Below, in pieces: positions 1-11,400 of a DNA stretch of 64,000 nucleotides. The stretch is from Malus domestica (lineage: Eukaryota > Streptophyta > Magnoliopsida > Rosales > Rosaceae). Position 1 is the first letter of the stretch, and each line of letters opens with the position of its first letter. A program made the position numbers and the translations under genes. Below the pieces are notes generated by a model. The model was not told the DNA's origin. It made no database searches and saw only the letters and a list, made by a program, of their open reading frames with translations. The DNA is taken from NCBI RefSeq assembly GCF_042453785.1, contig NC_091670.1, positions 36,467,501 through 36,531,500 of the forward strand, read 5' to 3'.

Positions 1-15
1 GTAATTATCTTGCAG

Positions 16-2679
16 GAAAACAGTGAGTGGGCGGAGTGGCAGGCAAGTGTCCTGTCAAAACGTAATGCAGTCGAGAACGTCTATCAGTGGGCCTGTGGGT
101 ATGTGATTTTCCCTCACAAAAGCATTTGGTTTCTTCATGTCACATTTACTGTTGATTTGCGGTGCAAGTTCTAAAACTGTAGTAAATCACATATAGTTAC
201 TAGTGGATACAGCAAACATGATCAACATGCTTTTTATTCTAGTAAAATATTGCTTTTGTTGTTTCATTGATACAATACTGATTATCAATGTGACCTATTT
301 CATTTTTTATTACCTCTCCACTGTCCTAAGGAACTCATGTTTTCGGCTATCTAATCATGGTAAATCAACTGTAACAGGCGGCCAACTGCTTTACATGATC
401 GAAATAGGGATAGTGATGATGATGACTATCAAGATAGAGATTATGATGTTGCAGCCCTTGCAAATAACTTAAGCCAGGCTTTCCGATATGGAATTTACAA
501 CAATGATGAGTTAGATGAGGTACCCCCTGATACCTTTGATTATCTTAAAATCCTATTTATACACACTGTACATTGAAAGAGACAACTCAAAGGGAAAATA
601 CACAATGGCGAGGAGAAAATAACTTAGTATTTTATGGTAGCCTATATCATAAGAGCAGACCGTGTTTTTTTTTCTTTTTGAACCTTTAGACTAGAAAGTA
701 AAGTACCCTTGGAGTTGGTCAAATGTTAGAAATAAAGAAAAATGATAGAAGATAGACCTGTTTAAATCTTCAGGAGTAATTTACACTATTATCATATGCA
801 CATCGCTGGGAGTAGGATATCACATAGAACAAGTTTCCTTTTTAGACTAGACAATTTGGTGCTTTAATTTTGTTTTCTTAAAGTCCTTGTTACTGTGTTT
901 AACATTTAAGAAAGCTATTAGCCTATTATTCTATCCACTGGCCCCTGGGATGTTTACATGATGATATGTTGTTGGTTGATATTTTCAGCATCTGGAATTT
1001 TTGTAATTTTATTGCACCAGCTATGAAATTTAGTGGTGTCTCATAATTTGGTCCTGGAGGAAATGGAAAGATGACAATGTCCCAAAATGTTCCAAACACT
1101 TGTGTCATTCTTACTTAGTGTCCCTGTGGTGATGATTACTGATATTAATACTCTTCATGCATTTCAGGGCCATGGCTCACTTGAACGAGATGACGAGGTA
1201 TCAAATATGCTGCCAGCTTACTCAATTCAGTGATTATTAATTTTTTTTCTTGTTGATATGTTTTTGATAATATTAGGGTTGACTACTGTTAAAGGTTTTC
1301 CAACTGTTCCTTGCAAAATATTTTTGGCTCAGGATGTCTACTTTGATGATGAATCTGCTGAAGTCGTCATATCTTCATTGCGTTTGGGAGATGACCAGGA
1401 AAGGTAGGTGGAAAGTCCTTTAATATTTACTCTTAAGATTCTATTAGGATTTTTGGCAAGACAATCCTATAGCATGAAGCTGTTTCCAGAGTTTGATTGC
1501 CACAACAAATCTATGCATGTAGGCTATACCTGGCAATAATGTCATGAAACATTGAGATTTTTATGGGTATCTTCTCCTTCCTCAGCCTGTCCGGTAAAGA
1601 ATAGGGGTGCTGCTATTGACGCTCTAAAAAAGCTTTACACTCCAAACTTTTTATATTTAGAAATAAAAGTACACTTATTGCATGTGTATTAATGACTTTT
1701 TTGGATTGTCTCCCAAGAATTAGTGATCAACGGAATAAATATTTTTTTCCTGCTGGTCCGGTTTGTATCTACTGGGAATATGAACTTGGGTTAAATTACA
1801 ATTGTGGTGGCAACTAAGTCTACAATTTTTTTGTTGAGTTAATAATTTCCCTTATTTTTTAGCTTATAATGCTGGGTTTGAAGCAAACAGTATTCTTTCC
1901 ATGTTGTTCCCTTGGTTTATGGTTCTTTGCATGGGTAGTGGGACAGTGGGACTAAGCTTCTGAATGGATTTTTGGACTTTTACTAGTGGTGTTATTGTGC
2001 ATATCTAGCTCTCCTGATTATGTATAAAAATCCGGTGCTTTGAACTGCTTGACATGTTTTCCGTTCTGATTGCAGTGGTTCTCTGTTTACAAATTCCAAC
2101 TGGTTTGCTTTTGAGGATGACAGGGCTGCCACTGATCACTCAACTGGCTCTCTTGCTTCTCCATCACCTCATACGGCGGAGTCTAATGTTGTCAATGGTG
2201 GCGGGGATGATGATGATGTCATTGTTGGTGAAGATGATGACTTAGTTGACACCGCAACATCTTCTCCGGAACCAGGAATAAAACCAGAAGATTCGGAAGT
2301 TGCCGTCCCAAACAATTCGTTAGAATTGGGTCCCGTTGAAACTGAAAAACCACCTGAGTGGGTTGAATGGAGGGAGACTTCAGACTCTGGGGAACCCTCT
2401 GATGCCCTAGCAAATGGTGAACTTCAAACGAAATCTGCCGATGCAGCTAAATGTTCATCATCTTCTGAGCCATTGATGAAAGATGATAAAGTTGTTACCG
2501 AGCCTCAAGCTGAATCAACGGTTGAGGGAACTTCAAAGCCGCCTGAGCTGTCAGAATCAGGCAATGAGAAGCCAAGTTCTGAGTCAACCACTTCTGATGC
2601 TGCAGCTGCCGACGTGGGAACAAAAGGCAGTCAAGAAGCGGCTCCAGGAGATAAAGAGAAAGATAAGGAAGGGAACTAG
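16..2679 (+). CDS. SAPS-domain (SIT4/PP6 phosphatase-associated) protein, 3' part only
   Basis: C-terminal part of a SIT4 phosphatase-associated family protein, a regulatory subunit expected to bind a PP6-type Ser/Thr phosphatase catalytic subunit and steer its substrate choice. Five exons fit GT-AG rules and one open frame: 16-98, 378-519, 1168-1197, 1333-1403 and 2076-2679 (stop TAG). The first exon carries the family motif NSEWAEWQ followed by NVYQWACG. Later exons give acidic DRNRDSDDDDYQDRDYD, then NWFAFEDDRA, both typical of the plant family, and a long Glu/Ser/Pro-rich, low-complexity tail. The tail contains WVEWRE and ends in a charged Lys/Glu stretch. The conserved SAPS helical core lies upstream of the window, so the start is not visible. 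No frameshift was seen. In Arabidopsis the homologue (At1g30470, from memory) sits next to CPSF30, as here. Confidence 0.85.
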
Positions 2680-2852
2680 TGTAAATTCTTGATGATCAGT
2701 TAACTGGGCTAACTCATTACACCACGACATTGATCGGGTGGGAAGTTGAACCTAGACACTTGTTGGTTGGGCAAAGGCGACTGTATCTATAGGGCCCTGC
2801 GCACATCATCGAAGTGGACGATGATATTTTTCCCCCACCTGTAAGAAATTGA

Positions 2853-2894
<42 letters not shown>

Positions 2895-3604
2895 CCTCCC
2901 GCCCCCCTCGCCACCATTTAAACATTGAGGAAAAGGGAAGGGGGGCGGGCAGGTTCTCGTTTGCAGACGCTCGTAGTGAAGTAATTTTCACGTTTCATTA
3001 ATTTGTCTAAAGCTTAGGTGTTACAGAATTTGGATTTGTGACGTGCCCCGCCGCTTGTATTTTTTAGCAAGAACCTGTCAATATACATAGTTGCCCTTCC
3101 CCCACTCCCTTTCTCCCTCCCCTCCTCTCTCTGAATATGGAAATTGATTTTGGAAATGAGTTCATTGATTGTCTGGTGCATTTTCATGTCTTTGATCTGA
3201 TGGTGGATTTAAATCGAAATTCCGGCGTTACATTTGAGATGTCAACGTGCTGTTATAATTCGTATGCAGCATTTCCCATCAGATTACTTTGTTATTTCAG
3301 GCTACGACTGGAAGAGCATGATTTTACTTTGTGTTTAGTTTCAGTATTTGCCACGGACTTATATGAATTTATGCAGAAATTTTTCGATGTACCGGGAACA
3401 CGTTTCGGTGCATCAGATCTAACCACTTATATTCGGAGTGTGTTAAGAAGTTTTAGTTGAGCTACACAATGTGTTGTAATTCCTTTCCCGTCACCAGAAA
3501 ATGTTGAAAATAAGACCTTCAAGTGGTGGATTGCCCTGCTTTTTCTCAACCCACCTCATGGTATAAAACTAACGTAGAATTTTGGTAGTAATAAAAAAAT
3601 TAAA
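2680..3604 (+). other. 3' UTR and spacer after the SAPS gene
   Basis: No convincing gene. The first few hundred bases are probably 3' UTR. The stretch holds a CT microsatellite (2854-2892) and pyrimidine-rich runs near 3100-3130. A 107-codon open frame at 3137-3460 has no domain I recognise and lies downstream of the SAPS stop codon, so I treat it as chance or UTR. Coordinates of the real mRNA end cannot be read from sequence. Confidence 0.5.
2854..2892. repeat. (CT)n microsatellite
   Basis: An almost pure CT dinucleotide run about 39 bases long, placed about 175 bases after the SAPS stop codon and so probably inside its 3' UTR. Likely length-polymorphic. Confidence 0.9.
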
Positions 3605-3839
3605 ATATGGGTGAATTACATAAAATTACTCAATTATTGGGTCAGTTACAGTTTTATATCTCATTTTTAAAAAATTTCAATGTCATATCTCATCTACGAA
3701 TTTGTTACAATTTCATACATTCCGTTAGTTTGTCTGTCAAATAGTGACGTGGCTTGAGATGTGACCTATTTTTATTAAAAAATTAATAAAATATTATAAA
3801 CTAAAAAATAAATTTTGTTAATGTTTTTTGTTTTTTTGC

Positions 3840-6520
3840 ATGGGGGACCCACCTTTATCCCCCTCACCCTTCTTCCCTGCACCCTCTTCTCCTAACCCAA
3901 AACTAGAACCACCCCAAACCCAGGTCCCACCCACCCCAACATCCTCCCCCACCCCCCACCATTACCATTTGCTGCACCAGCTCCTACAACACCTACTACT
4001 GCACCTGAACCCACCACCCCTACCCTCCACCAACCATTGACCCACTTCTCCAAGCCCTTACTTCTCAACTCCTCCAATCCACCTCATCAGATCCCTACTC
4101 CCCCCCTCCCCAAAATCTTCGCCCTAAAAACCCTCACCACACCCACAATGCCCACCACCCAAAACACCGTTTCTACCAACAACCACAACAAGACCAACTT
4201 ATCTCCTCCCTCTTTTCCCGCATTGAAGTCCTCGAATCCTCCATCCACCACTACTCATTCTCTACCTCGCACTGCTCTCACTCTCCGTACTCATGTTCTC
4301 TTAGAAACTCCGCCGTCTGAGTGATTCAAACCCACTTTCGTTGTAACGACCCATCCCAAAAAATTACGGTTTATTTTAAAAAGTGAAATTATGAAAATGC
4401 CCTTTGAGGCAAATGTATTGATTTTATTTGACCGCCTTGTCGTGTCACGTAAGATCCGTTTTCTTGGCGTATCCTCGTAGTACTCATCGCTACGATCGTG
4501 CGGACGCGAAGGGAACGTAATTTGGAGTTATAACGAATGAGTTATTAACGAATGAAGTTGAGGGCAAAATGGTCAATTGATCATTTTTTGGAAGGCTCCA
4601 GATTGTTGGAGAAACAAAATCTGGGAAGCCACGCATGTGGCTGTAATGGAAAGATAAAGAGACAAAAGAGGGTGGGTGCTGCTTAATCAAGAAAAAGGAG
4701 AAGATAATGAACAAATGATAAGAGATAGCAAAGAGGGAAATGAGGGAGAAGAGAAAGAAGGGAATTGGCCAGGTTCCCCTTGACCTGTGTGACCGACTCG
4801 GTTTCCTTGGAGTTTCCCGATGTTTTCTATCCAATTTTGCGGCTTTCTTCAACCTCCCATAACCACCAAACCTCATCTTAACACCTAATTCTAGCCAAAC
4901 CCGACGAGTTTTAGCCCCAATGTGCGAGAAAACCCACCGGCGGGTACATGTGGTTCTTGGCTTTGAACCACCATTTGTGAAATGATTTCTTTCAATCTCC
5001 ACCACCATTACACTTTCCTTGAACCTAGGAACAAAGCCCAAACAACCGTGGAGATGGCGAATGACTGGAGGTGATGGATCAAAGCACACCATTTTTAGGA
5101 TTTTCGGCGGGTTCGAGGGAAATTGGGGCTTTCCCAGCCAAATTAGGCTTAGTCACAGGTATAAAACTTGATCCATTCATTGAGATCTACTTCTTTGTAA
5201 AATTTGATAATTTAGAGTTAGTCAGGAAATTGCGTTTCCATTCATTGGAAACCACCACATGCAGCGGAGCGTGGCCTTCTGACCGCCGTCCTCGTGGCGG
5301 CTCGTGCGGCGGTGTGTAGGAGAAACCTGAGGTCCCTCTTTAAGTTTTTCGACGTGCCAAGTTCAAATGCGCCGTCCGTTTTTCCAAATTCTAACATTTT
5401 CGTAAAGTTTTATTAAACGACCTTTAATTGTGTTTAGGTCATCAATAGAGGTGATCCCGTTCTCGCTAGTTCGAGCGGTTTTCAGATGATAAAATATCTG
5501 TGAATGGATGGACCCCTTCTTAACTTATATGTTTTTATAAAATATTAGCCTAGCATGCTTTCATATTTCATGACTTAAAATGTGTTTTATAATATGCTTT
5601 ATGAACTTTTATAATTATGGTTTACGAAATAGTTTGATTTATCGAAATTACGTTTTATTAAAAGTATTGAATTATTGGATATGAATTTCTATGGATTTCG
5701 AATATGACTTATTATGGATTTACGAATATGAATTACCATGGATTTGCGAGTTAAGTTTTGGAGATTTCGAATTTTGGTTTGGATATGAGATTTTCAGCTA
5801 CATTTTCGGTACTTATCTAGTGGGTTATCATACAACACATCCACACACCACGGGTATAGATGTCTATGGCCATAGGACACAGTTGATGAGGAGAAGTGAG
5901 ATTATGAGATATGATATATACAGGTTATTCAGCTTCACATTCGGGTGATGAACATGTATTGCCTTTGGACGACTATGATACCCCTAGTTGAGTACATCAC
6001 ATATATGATTTACAATGTTTTACGAATGTTTTACCTGGCATTCTAGGGTTTTTATAAAACCTATATGTAGTATTATATATGTGTTTTCAAAACAGGGGGT
6101 TATTATGTTCAGAAATAAAATATTTTCCTATTATTAGTATTATTATTATAAACTTTGGTTCACTCACCTTTCTGTTTTTGCCCCCCTTTAAGAGTTAGGA
6201 TCGAGGCACATGATCCCGGCGTCAAGGCACTTCAACATAGGTATCCTCAAGTCTTTTCCGTGTAGGTATCATTCCCTTGTTCGTATCTTTTTCTAATAAT
6301 CTTTCTATATTATTCTTAGTAGTTGTATACTTTGAACATGTTTCTGCTTTGGTATAATAGTTCTAATTGCATATATTTTATTTGCATGCATGTTTAAAAT
6401 GGCTTCGTCACCCATGAGTGTCGGCCAGCACGTGCCTACCCTGGTATGTGGGGATATCGGGGTTAGGGTGTGTCATCCGTGCGTTCCTCATTTGCAGATC
6501 TCGAATCCTAGTTCGCGAAT
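3840..6520 (+). pseudogene. Captured fragment of a BAG-family (Hsp70 co-chaperone) gene, interrupted by a solo LTR
   Basis: Within the TIR element a C- and P-rich stretch reads, in one frame of about 4030-4341, as TIDPLLQALTSQLLQST, later LFSRIEVLESS, then SLRNSAV-stop-VIQTHFR. After removal of the LTR at 4342-6475 and one copy of its 5-base target duplication, the frame runs on directly as AFLICRSRIL. Plant BAG proteins carry SLRxAARVIQTHFRAFLVRRSR at the start of the IQ/BAG region, so the match spans the junction. The fragment has an in-frame stop and no start or BAG-domain helices that I can see, so it is a non-functional piece. Which BAG paralogue it came from (BAG8-like is my guess) is not settled. 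Sequence from 6570 to 6900 may also derive from coding DNA but I do not recognise it. Confidence 0.6.
4342..6475. mobile_element. Solo LTR, about 2.1 kb, inserted in the BAG fragment
   Basis: Starts TGTAACGACC and ends GGGTGTGTCA, the TG...CA form of an LTR. It is flanked by TTCGT (4337-4341) and TCCGT (6476-6480), a 5-base duplication with one mismatch. The BAG reading frame resumes exactly after the duplication, which independently fixes both ends. No primer-binding site, gag or pol is seen, so only one LTR remains. Open frames inside, such as 4490-5092 on the minus strand, are spurious. The mismatch in the duplication suggests an old insertion. Gypsy is likelier than Copia from LTR length, but this is a guess. 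Confidence 0.75.
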
Positions 6521-6929
6521 CCATCAACTCAGCCATCACGACCCAACGAATCGATCATATTAATGTAATTATTCAATGACTTGCTGCCCAAATTGATCAT
6601 CTTGGCGTCATAGTTGAAGGTGAAGTTCTAGAAGACAGAGACGTGTGTGTGAAGTTCTGGAAGACGAGGCTGCACTACGCCTTAATTTCACATTGGTCGT
6701 CCTCGCATAGATGGGCAAGGAAGGGAGAGTTCGTGACATAGAGTGCTGAGAAGTTGAAGTTCTCGAAGACGAGCTCATCGATGACACGTTGGATGGAGGG
6801 GAGGCGAAGAGGGCCTCCGTCAAGAGAAGGAACGACAGGGCAGGGTTGACCCAGAGGAGGGAGGAGATCTGGTGCGGCGGGGTGTGTAATCGAATAGAGG
6901 ATTCTGTGTAGTTTTTAGGTTTTTTATTT

Positions 6930-7690
6930 TTTACTTTTTAGCCAAAATGGTCCATAAGATTTGCATAACACATCACTTTGGTAACTGAGATTGAAAATCA
7001 ATAGAAATGGTCATTGAGATTGTCCACCATCCATTATTTTGGTCATTTCGTTAAAAACTCCATTAAGTGTTCCGCAGCTCTTGGCCGAAAGTTTGGGCAA
7101 TTTTTAAAGCTTCTTAACTCAATCGTTTCTTAATCAAATTCGACCCATAATATATCAAAATGAAGATAAGAAAGTATAGAACAAGATTATACATATTTGG
7201 AAGCCCAATGGTTGCCAAAAATCGCAGAAAAATAGCTTGAAAGGTGATTGGTCCGCAAGAAAACTGGAAAACTTGCCGAAAACTGGGTAAATTATAAACT
7301 TTAAACTAAAAGGTGACTTGATTTCGTTGATTATTGAAGAAGTTATGAACGTTTACAATTTGCCCAGTTTTTGGCGAGTTTTCCAATTTTCCCGTGGATC
7401 AGTCACCTTGCAGGCTATTTTTTGGCCATCTCCGGCAACTATTAGGCTTCCAAATAGGTATAATCTTGTTCTACACTTTTCTATCTTCATTTTGATATAT
7501 TATGGGTCGAATTTGGTTAAGAAACGATTGAGTTACGAAGCTTTGAAAATTGCTTAAACTTCCGGCCAAGAGCTCCGGGACACTTAATGCAGTTTTTAAT
7601 GAAATGATCAAAATAATGGATAATGGACAATCTCAAGGACCAAAGTAATGTGTTATGCAAATCTCAGGAACCATTTTGGCTGAAAAATCT
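6930..7690. repeat. Large foldback (inverted-repeat) element
   Basis: Two arms of about 350 bases are imperfect reverse complements, meeting near 7300. Matching landmarks are GCCAAAATGG (6941) with CCATTTTGGC (7671), GATTTGCATAACACAT with ATGTGTTATGCAAATC, CTCTTGGCCG with CGGCCAAGAG, and CGACCCATAATATATC with GATATATTATGGGTCG. The arms match over nearly their whole length, leaving a very short loop. No coding capacity. It is either a nested MITE or an inner part of the surrounding TIR element. Confidence 0.8.
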
Positions 7691-7915
7691 TTATTTTTTT
7701 ATTTTTTTTATCAAGGGGTGGGTCCTCCATGCAAAAAAAATAAAATAAAAGATTTTATTTTTTAGTATTTAATTAATTTTTTAATAGAAAGTGGATTCCG
7801 TCTAAAGCCACGTCACTATTTAACGGAAAAATTGAAAGTATAAAATTGTAAAAAATTCGTAGATAAGGTATGACATTGAATTTTTTTAAGGATGAGGTAT
7901 GAAATAACACTAAAT

Positions 7916-8417
7916 CTTGGCCACAGATCGAACTTAAATATAATACCATTCAAACACTTCCTTTTATCTTTCACATATTTTTGTTAATTTTTTTATTTAT
8001 CTTCTTCAATTTATTTAATCCGACGACGGAAAATTGAAAAATTGTGTGAAAAATAAAAATAAAGGTGTGAAATAGCACCGCCAAATGAAAACTCCATTGC
8101 ATGAGAGGCCTTTCTCGTTTGGTTGGGCCGGACTGCGATTTTCTTTCTTCCCCGGATTGGACGGGATGAGAGCCCAAACCCGGATACCCTTTCTCCTCTG
8201 CACGTCCTGGTGTTCGCGCTCTTTGTTGCTCCCTGTCGACTGTCGAAACCCACGCTCCTTCTTCCTCCTTCATTCAACCTAGATCCCCAAAACGCACGTT
8301 TCGCATCTCTCTCCTTCTCTCATCAGAATCTCTAAAACCCTAATTATCTACGCAAATCCCCAAATCTCCCGAACATACACCCGCGCACAACAGACAAACG
8401 AATACTAAGCTCACCCG
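7916..8417 (+). promoter_or_regulatory. CPSF30 upstream region and 5' leader
   Basis: The interval between the TIR element and the CPSF30 start codon. From about 8240 it becomes C/T-rich with several CCCTAA-type runs, as is usual for leaders of plant housekeeping genes. I see no strong TATA box. The transposon ends only about 500 bases from the start codon, so it may border or form part of the promoter. Exact transcription start unknown. Confidence 0.4.
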
Positions 8418-11400
8418 ATGGAGGACTCCGACGGAGGCCTCAACTTCGACTTTGAGGGAGGCCTCGATGCACCCGCCACCGTCTCGGCCTCCGCGGGCCC
8501 CGCCAATACGGTCCCAACTTCGAATTATTCCGTGATGCAATCCGACTCCGCCGTTACCGGGCTGGGTGCCAATCAGGCCGCTGCGGCGCCGCAGCCCAAT
8601 CAGAATGCGAACCGGACAGGTGGGCGGAGCTACCGACAAACGGTGTGTCGTCACTGGCTGCGCAGCCTTTGTATGAAGGGCGATGCCTGTGGGTTCCTCC
8701 ACCAATACGACAAGTCGCGGATGCCCGTGTGCCGCTTCTTCCGGTTGTACGGCGAGTGCCGCGAGCAGGACTGCGTGTACAAGCACACTAACGAGGACAT
8801 CAAAGAGTGTAATATGTATGTGCTTGCTCTTCTCTGCCAGTTTCCTGATTCATCTTTGTTGGTTTTTGGTTTAATTTGGTGATTCTGATCTGGAACTTAA
8901 TGGATAGGTTAAAGTTTTACTGAATTCAATTCAATTGTCCTATTGTGATATTGATGTGGTGGATTCCTTAGGAATTGTTGTTATTGGTATTCTGGGATCA
9001 TATGATTTCGACGATTCGAGGTGCATAAGTGGAGGGCAGAAGGAATAAAATTATCTAAAGTTGTTGCTTCTCCTCATTATTTAAACTTCTTTATCCGAAA
9101 TATTGGAGTCTAGTTTCGGTGTGAACAAAACCATGAATTTATCGAAAGTGTATTTGTTCTTATGGAAGGGTTTTGTCATTGTAGGTACAAGTTGGGTTTT
9201 TGTCCAAATGGTCCTGATTGCCGGTATAGACACGCAAAGCTGCCTGGACCTCCACCTCCAGTGGAAGAAGTCCTTCAGAAGATCCAGCATTTGACTTCTT
9301 ACAATTATAACAACTCAAGTAAGTTCTATCAACAAAGGAATGCTGGTTTTCCCCAACAAGGAGATAAGCATCAGCCTGCACAAGGACCCAACAATTTTGT
9401 GGGAAAACCTACTACAGCAGAGTCTGGCAATGTCCAGCAGCAGCAACAGCAACAGCTTCAACAAACCCAACAACATGTTGGCCCCACACAGACACAAACT
9501 CTTCCCAATGGCTTAGCTAATCAGGCAAATAGAAGCGCGTTGCCTTTGCCTCAAGGAACATCTAGGTTTGTTCAGAGTCCCAAGGTTTTTTATTAGGTTT
9601 TGTAAATCAATTCATGTATAAATTGTTTGGTCAATAATTCCCGAAAGAGTTCGGTCCATTCTATCGGCTGTAACTAGCTTTCTTTAAAGTTTAAACCTAT
9701 ATTAGCTAACTTTATGAGTAATTACTCTGTATAATTTGTACTTGACCACATTATGTACGAATTTTGCTTTTTCGTATGTAGTTATACATGGAGTTGCTTT
9801 CTCCCAATAAGTTATTGACCTAATAATATTTTGTTATTGAGAGATGAAGGATATCCTCTTCTATTATTCTATTTTTCCATTGTACTGCAGTAAGGAAAAT
9901 TTATGGCAAGATTTACTTGCTTGGGTATGATAGGGTAATAAGAAATGGCTGAAATTATTTACATAACTTAGTAAATTTCACGTTTTTTGGTGCTAGGAAA
10001 AAAGTTTGTATCTTTATCCCCAATATATGGTATTTGTTGCATATGGCTGTAGTATGTTAATTATAACTTTCTTGGAATCTGGGAGACTCCTAAGAGACCA
10101 GAAAGTCAAGACAGTTCTGAACTCTTAAGTAGGGTTTAAGCCTGAAATGTTTGGCTTTTACAAATTTACAGCTGAAATAATTAGTTGACTTGTCAGTAGG
10201 TAGGGAGGGAAGAGGGAAATAAAGAACAGGGTACCCAAAGCAAATGTATTTTGATTTTTGAGTTGCAATAAGAAGCAAAAAGCTCAACTTCGTAAGCCAC
10301 TTGGATTGAGCAATGGTGCCTAGATAGGTTCCTAGATGTAAGCTCAGGGCTTAAGTTGGACCTCGGCTGAATAAGATGTTGTATCTTGAGCTTCCTGAAC
10401 TAGAAGTCCTACACAACAGTGACTTTGTTGATAAGGAAGGTCCATAGAAAAATATTTGGATGAGTTTTATGCGGAGTCTGGGAACAGGTCCTCCATTGTG
10501 GGTAAATGGGAATCTTGACTCTATGAACCCGAGGAAGGGCTGCACAACCATAGTAGGGGCGTTATGACCTGAGCTTTTCGTAGTGCTAGTAGGAATGCCA
10601 GTGCATGAATCCCATCCCATAATGAATGGTTTGGTGATGTGTTGAGTTGTAGGGTTCCAAATATGTGTTCTGTCAATGAACATTCAGATTCTGGAATATA
10701 CAATATACTCTGACCTGGCTCTGCAGAAAATTTCCTTGGGAACATGAGTCAAATATGTTCCTACCTTCAAACTGCATTTGATATTGTTGGGGGGCTAAGG
10801 TGCCATAAATATAGGTTGTGAATCTCAAAAAGCTTGTTTGCTATCAACCTTGATTGCCTGTTCCCCAATGTAGATTTGGATCATCTAGATAAAGTTAGAA
10901 AATATACATATATGTGGTTGTTATATCAGTTTAAGCTGCTTGATATATGCTACCAAAGTGTGCATCATTGCTTACTGCTTGCTGCTACTCACTGTTAGTT
11001 TTGGAGTTTTGTATGATGGCTGTATAGGTTCAAAGATAAAAATGCACACCCAACCTGCTTGCTGACATTTTTTTGAAATGTCGTATTGTGATAATTAGAG
11101 GTCTCACTTGGTGCGATGGCAAGTGCCTTCGCCCATGAGCGGTAGGTCTCGGGTTCGAGACTTGGGAGCAGCCTCTCCATAAATGGGGGTAAGGCTAGCC
11201 GACATTCACCTCTCCCAGACCCTGCGTAAAGCGGGAGCCTTGTGCACTGGGTACGACCTTTTTGTCGTATTGTGATAATCATCTTCCCATTAAATTTTGT
11301 ACTGTAAAGTCAATAGTCATATCATTCTTCCTACCTAATGAAATCTCTTGACTGTTTCTCTACATGTATTACTCTTCTTTCCAATTAGTGCACCTGTTGT

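Larger units (their letters stand above)
3605..7915. mobile_element. Composite element with long terminal inverted repeats (Pack-TIR / MULE-like)
   Basis: The left arm (about 3605-3860) and right arm (about 7715-7915) are imperfect inverted copies over roughly 200 bases. Both carry matching landmarks in opposite order: the core TCTACGAATTTGTTAC against TTCGTAGATAAGG, then GTGACGTGGC against GCCACGTCAC, then GCATGGGGGACCCACC against GGTGGGTCCTCCATGC. The right arm seems to lack the outermost 35 bases or so that are present on the left. Another copy of the left end lies in the CAT1 intron at 38169-38295. No transposase is visible, so the element is non-autonomous. Its interior carries a BAG-gene fragment, a solo LTR and a 750-base foldback. 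Long TIRs with a captured gene piece suggest a Mutator-like Pack element, but no clear target-site duplication was found, so the superfamily is an inference. Confidence 0.65.

Noticed and set aside
3137..3460. 107-codon open frame after the SAPS gene
   Set aside because: No recognised domain, T-rich hydrophobic mix, and it sits in the probable 3' UTR/spacer; likely chance.
4490..5092. 200-codon open frame on the minus strand
   Set aside because: Lies wholly inside the solo LTR, shows no domain, and its composition follows the LTR sequence.
7971..8335. Several overlapping open frames upstream of CPSF30
   Set aside because: They overlap on both strands in the leader/promoter region with no domain similarity.
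10090..10760. Possible mobile element in CPSF30 intron 2 (open frames on the minus strand)
   Set aside because: No TIR, LTR, duplication or recognisable protein found; left as plain intron.
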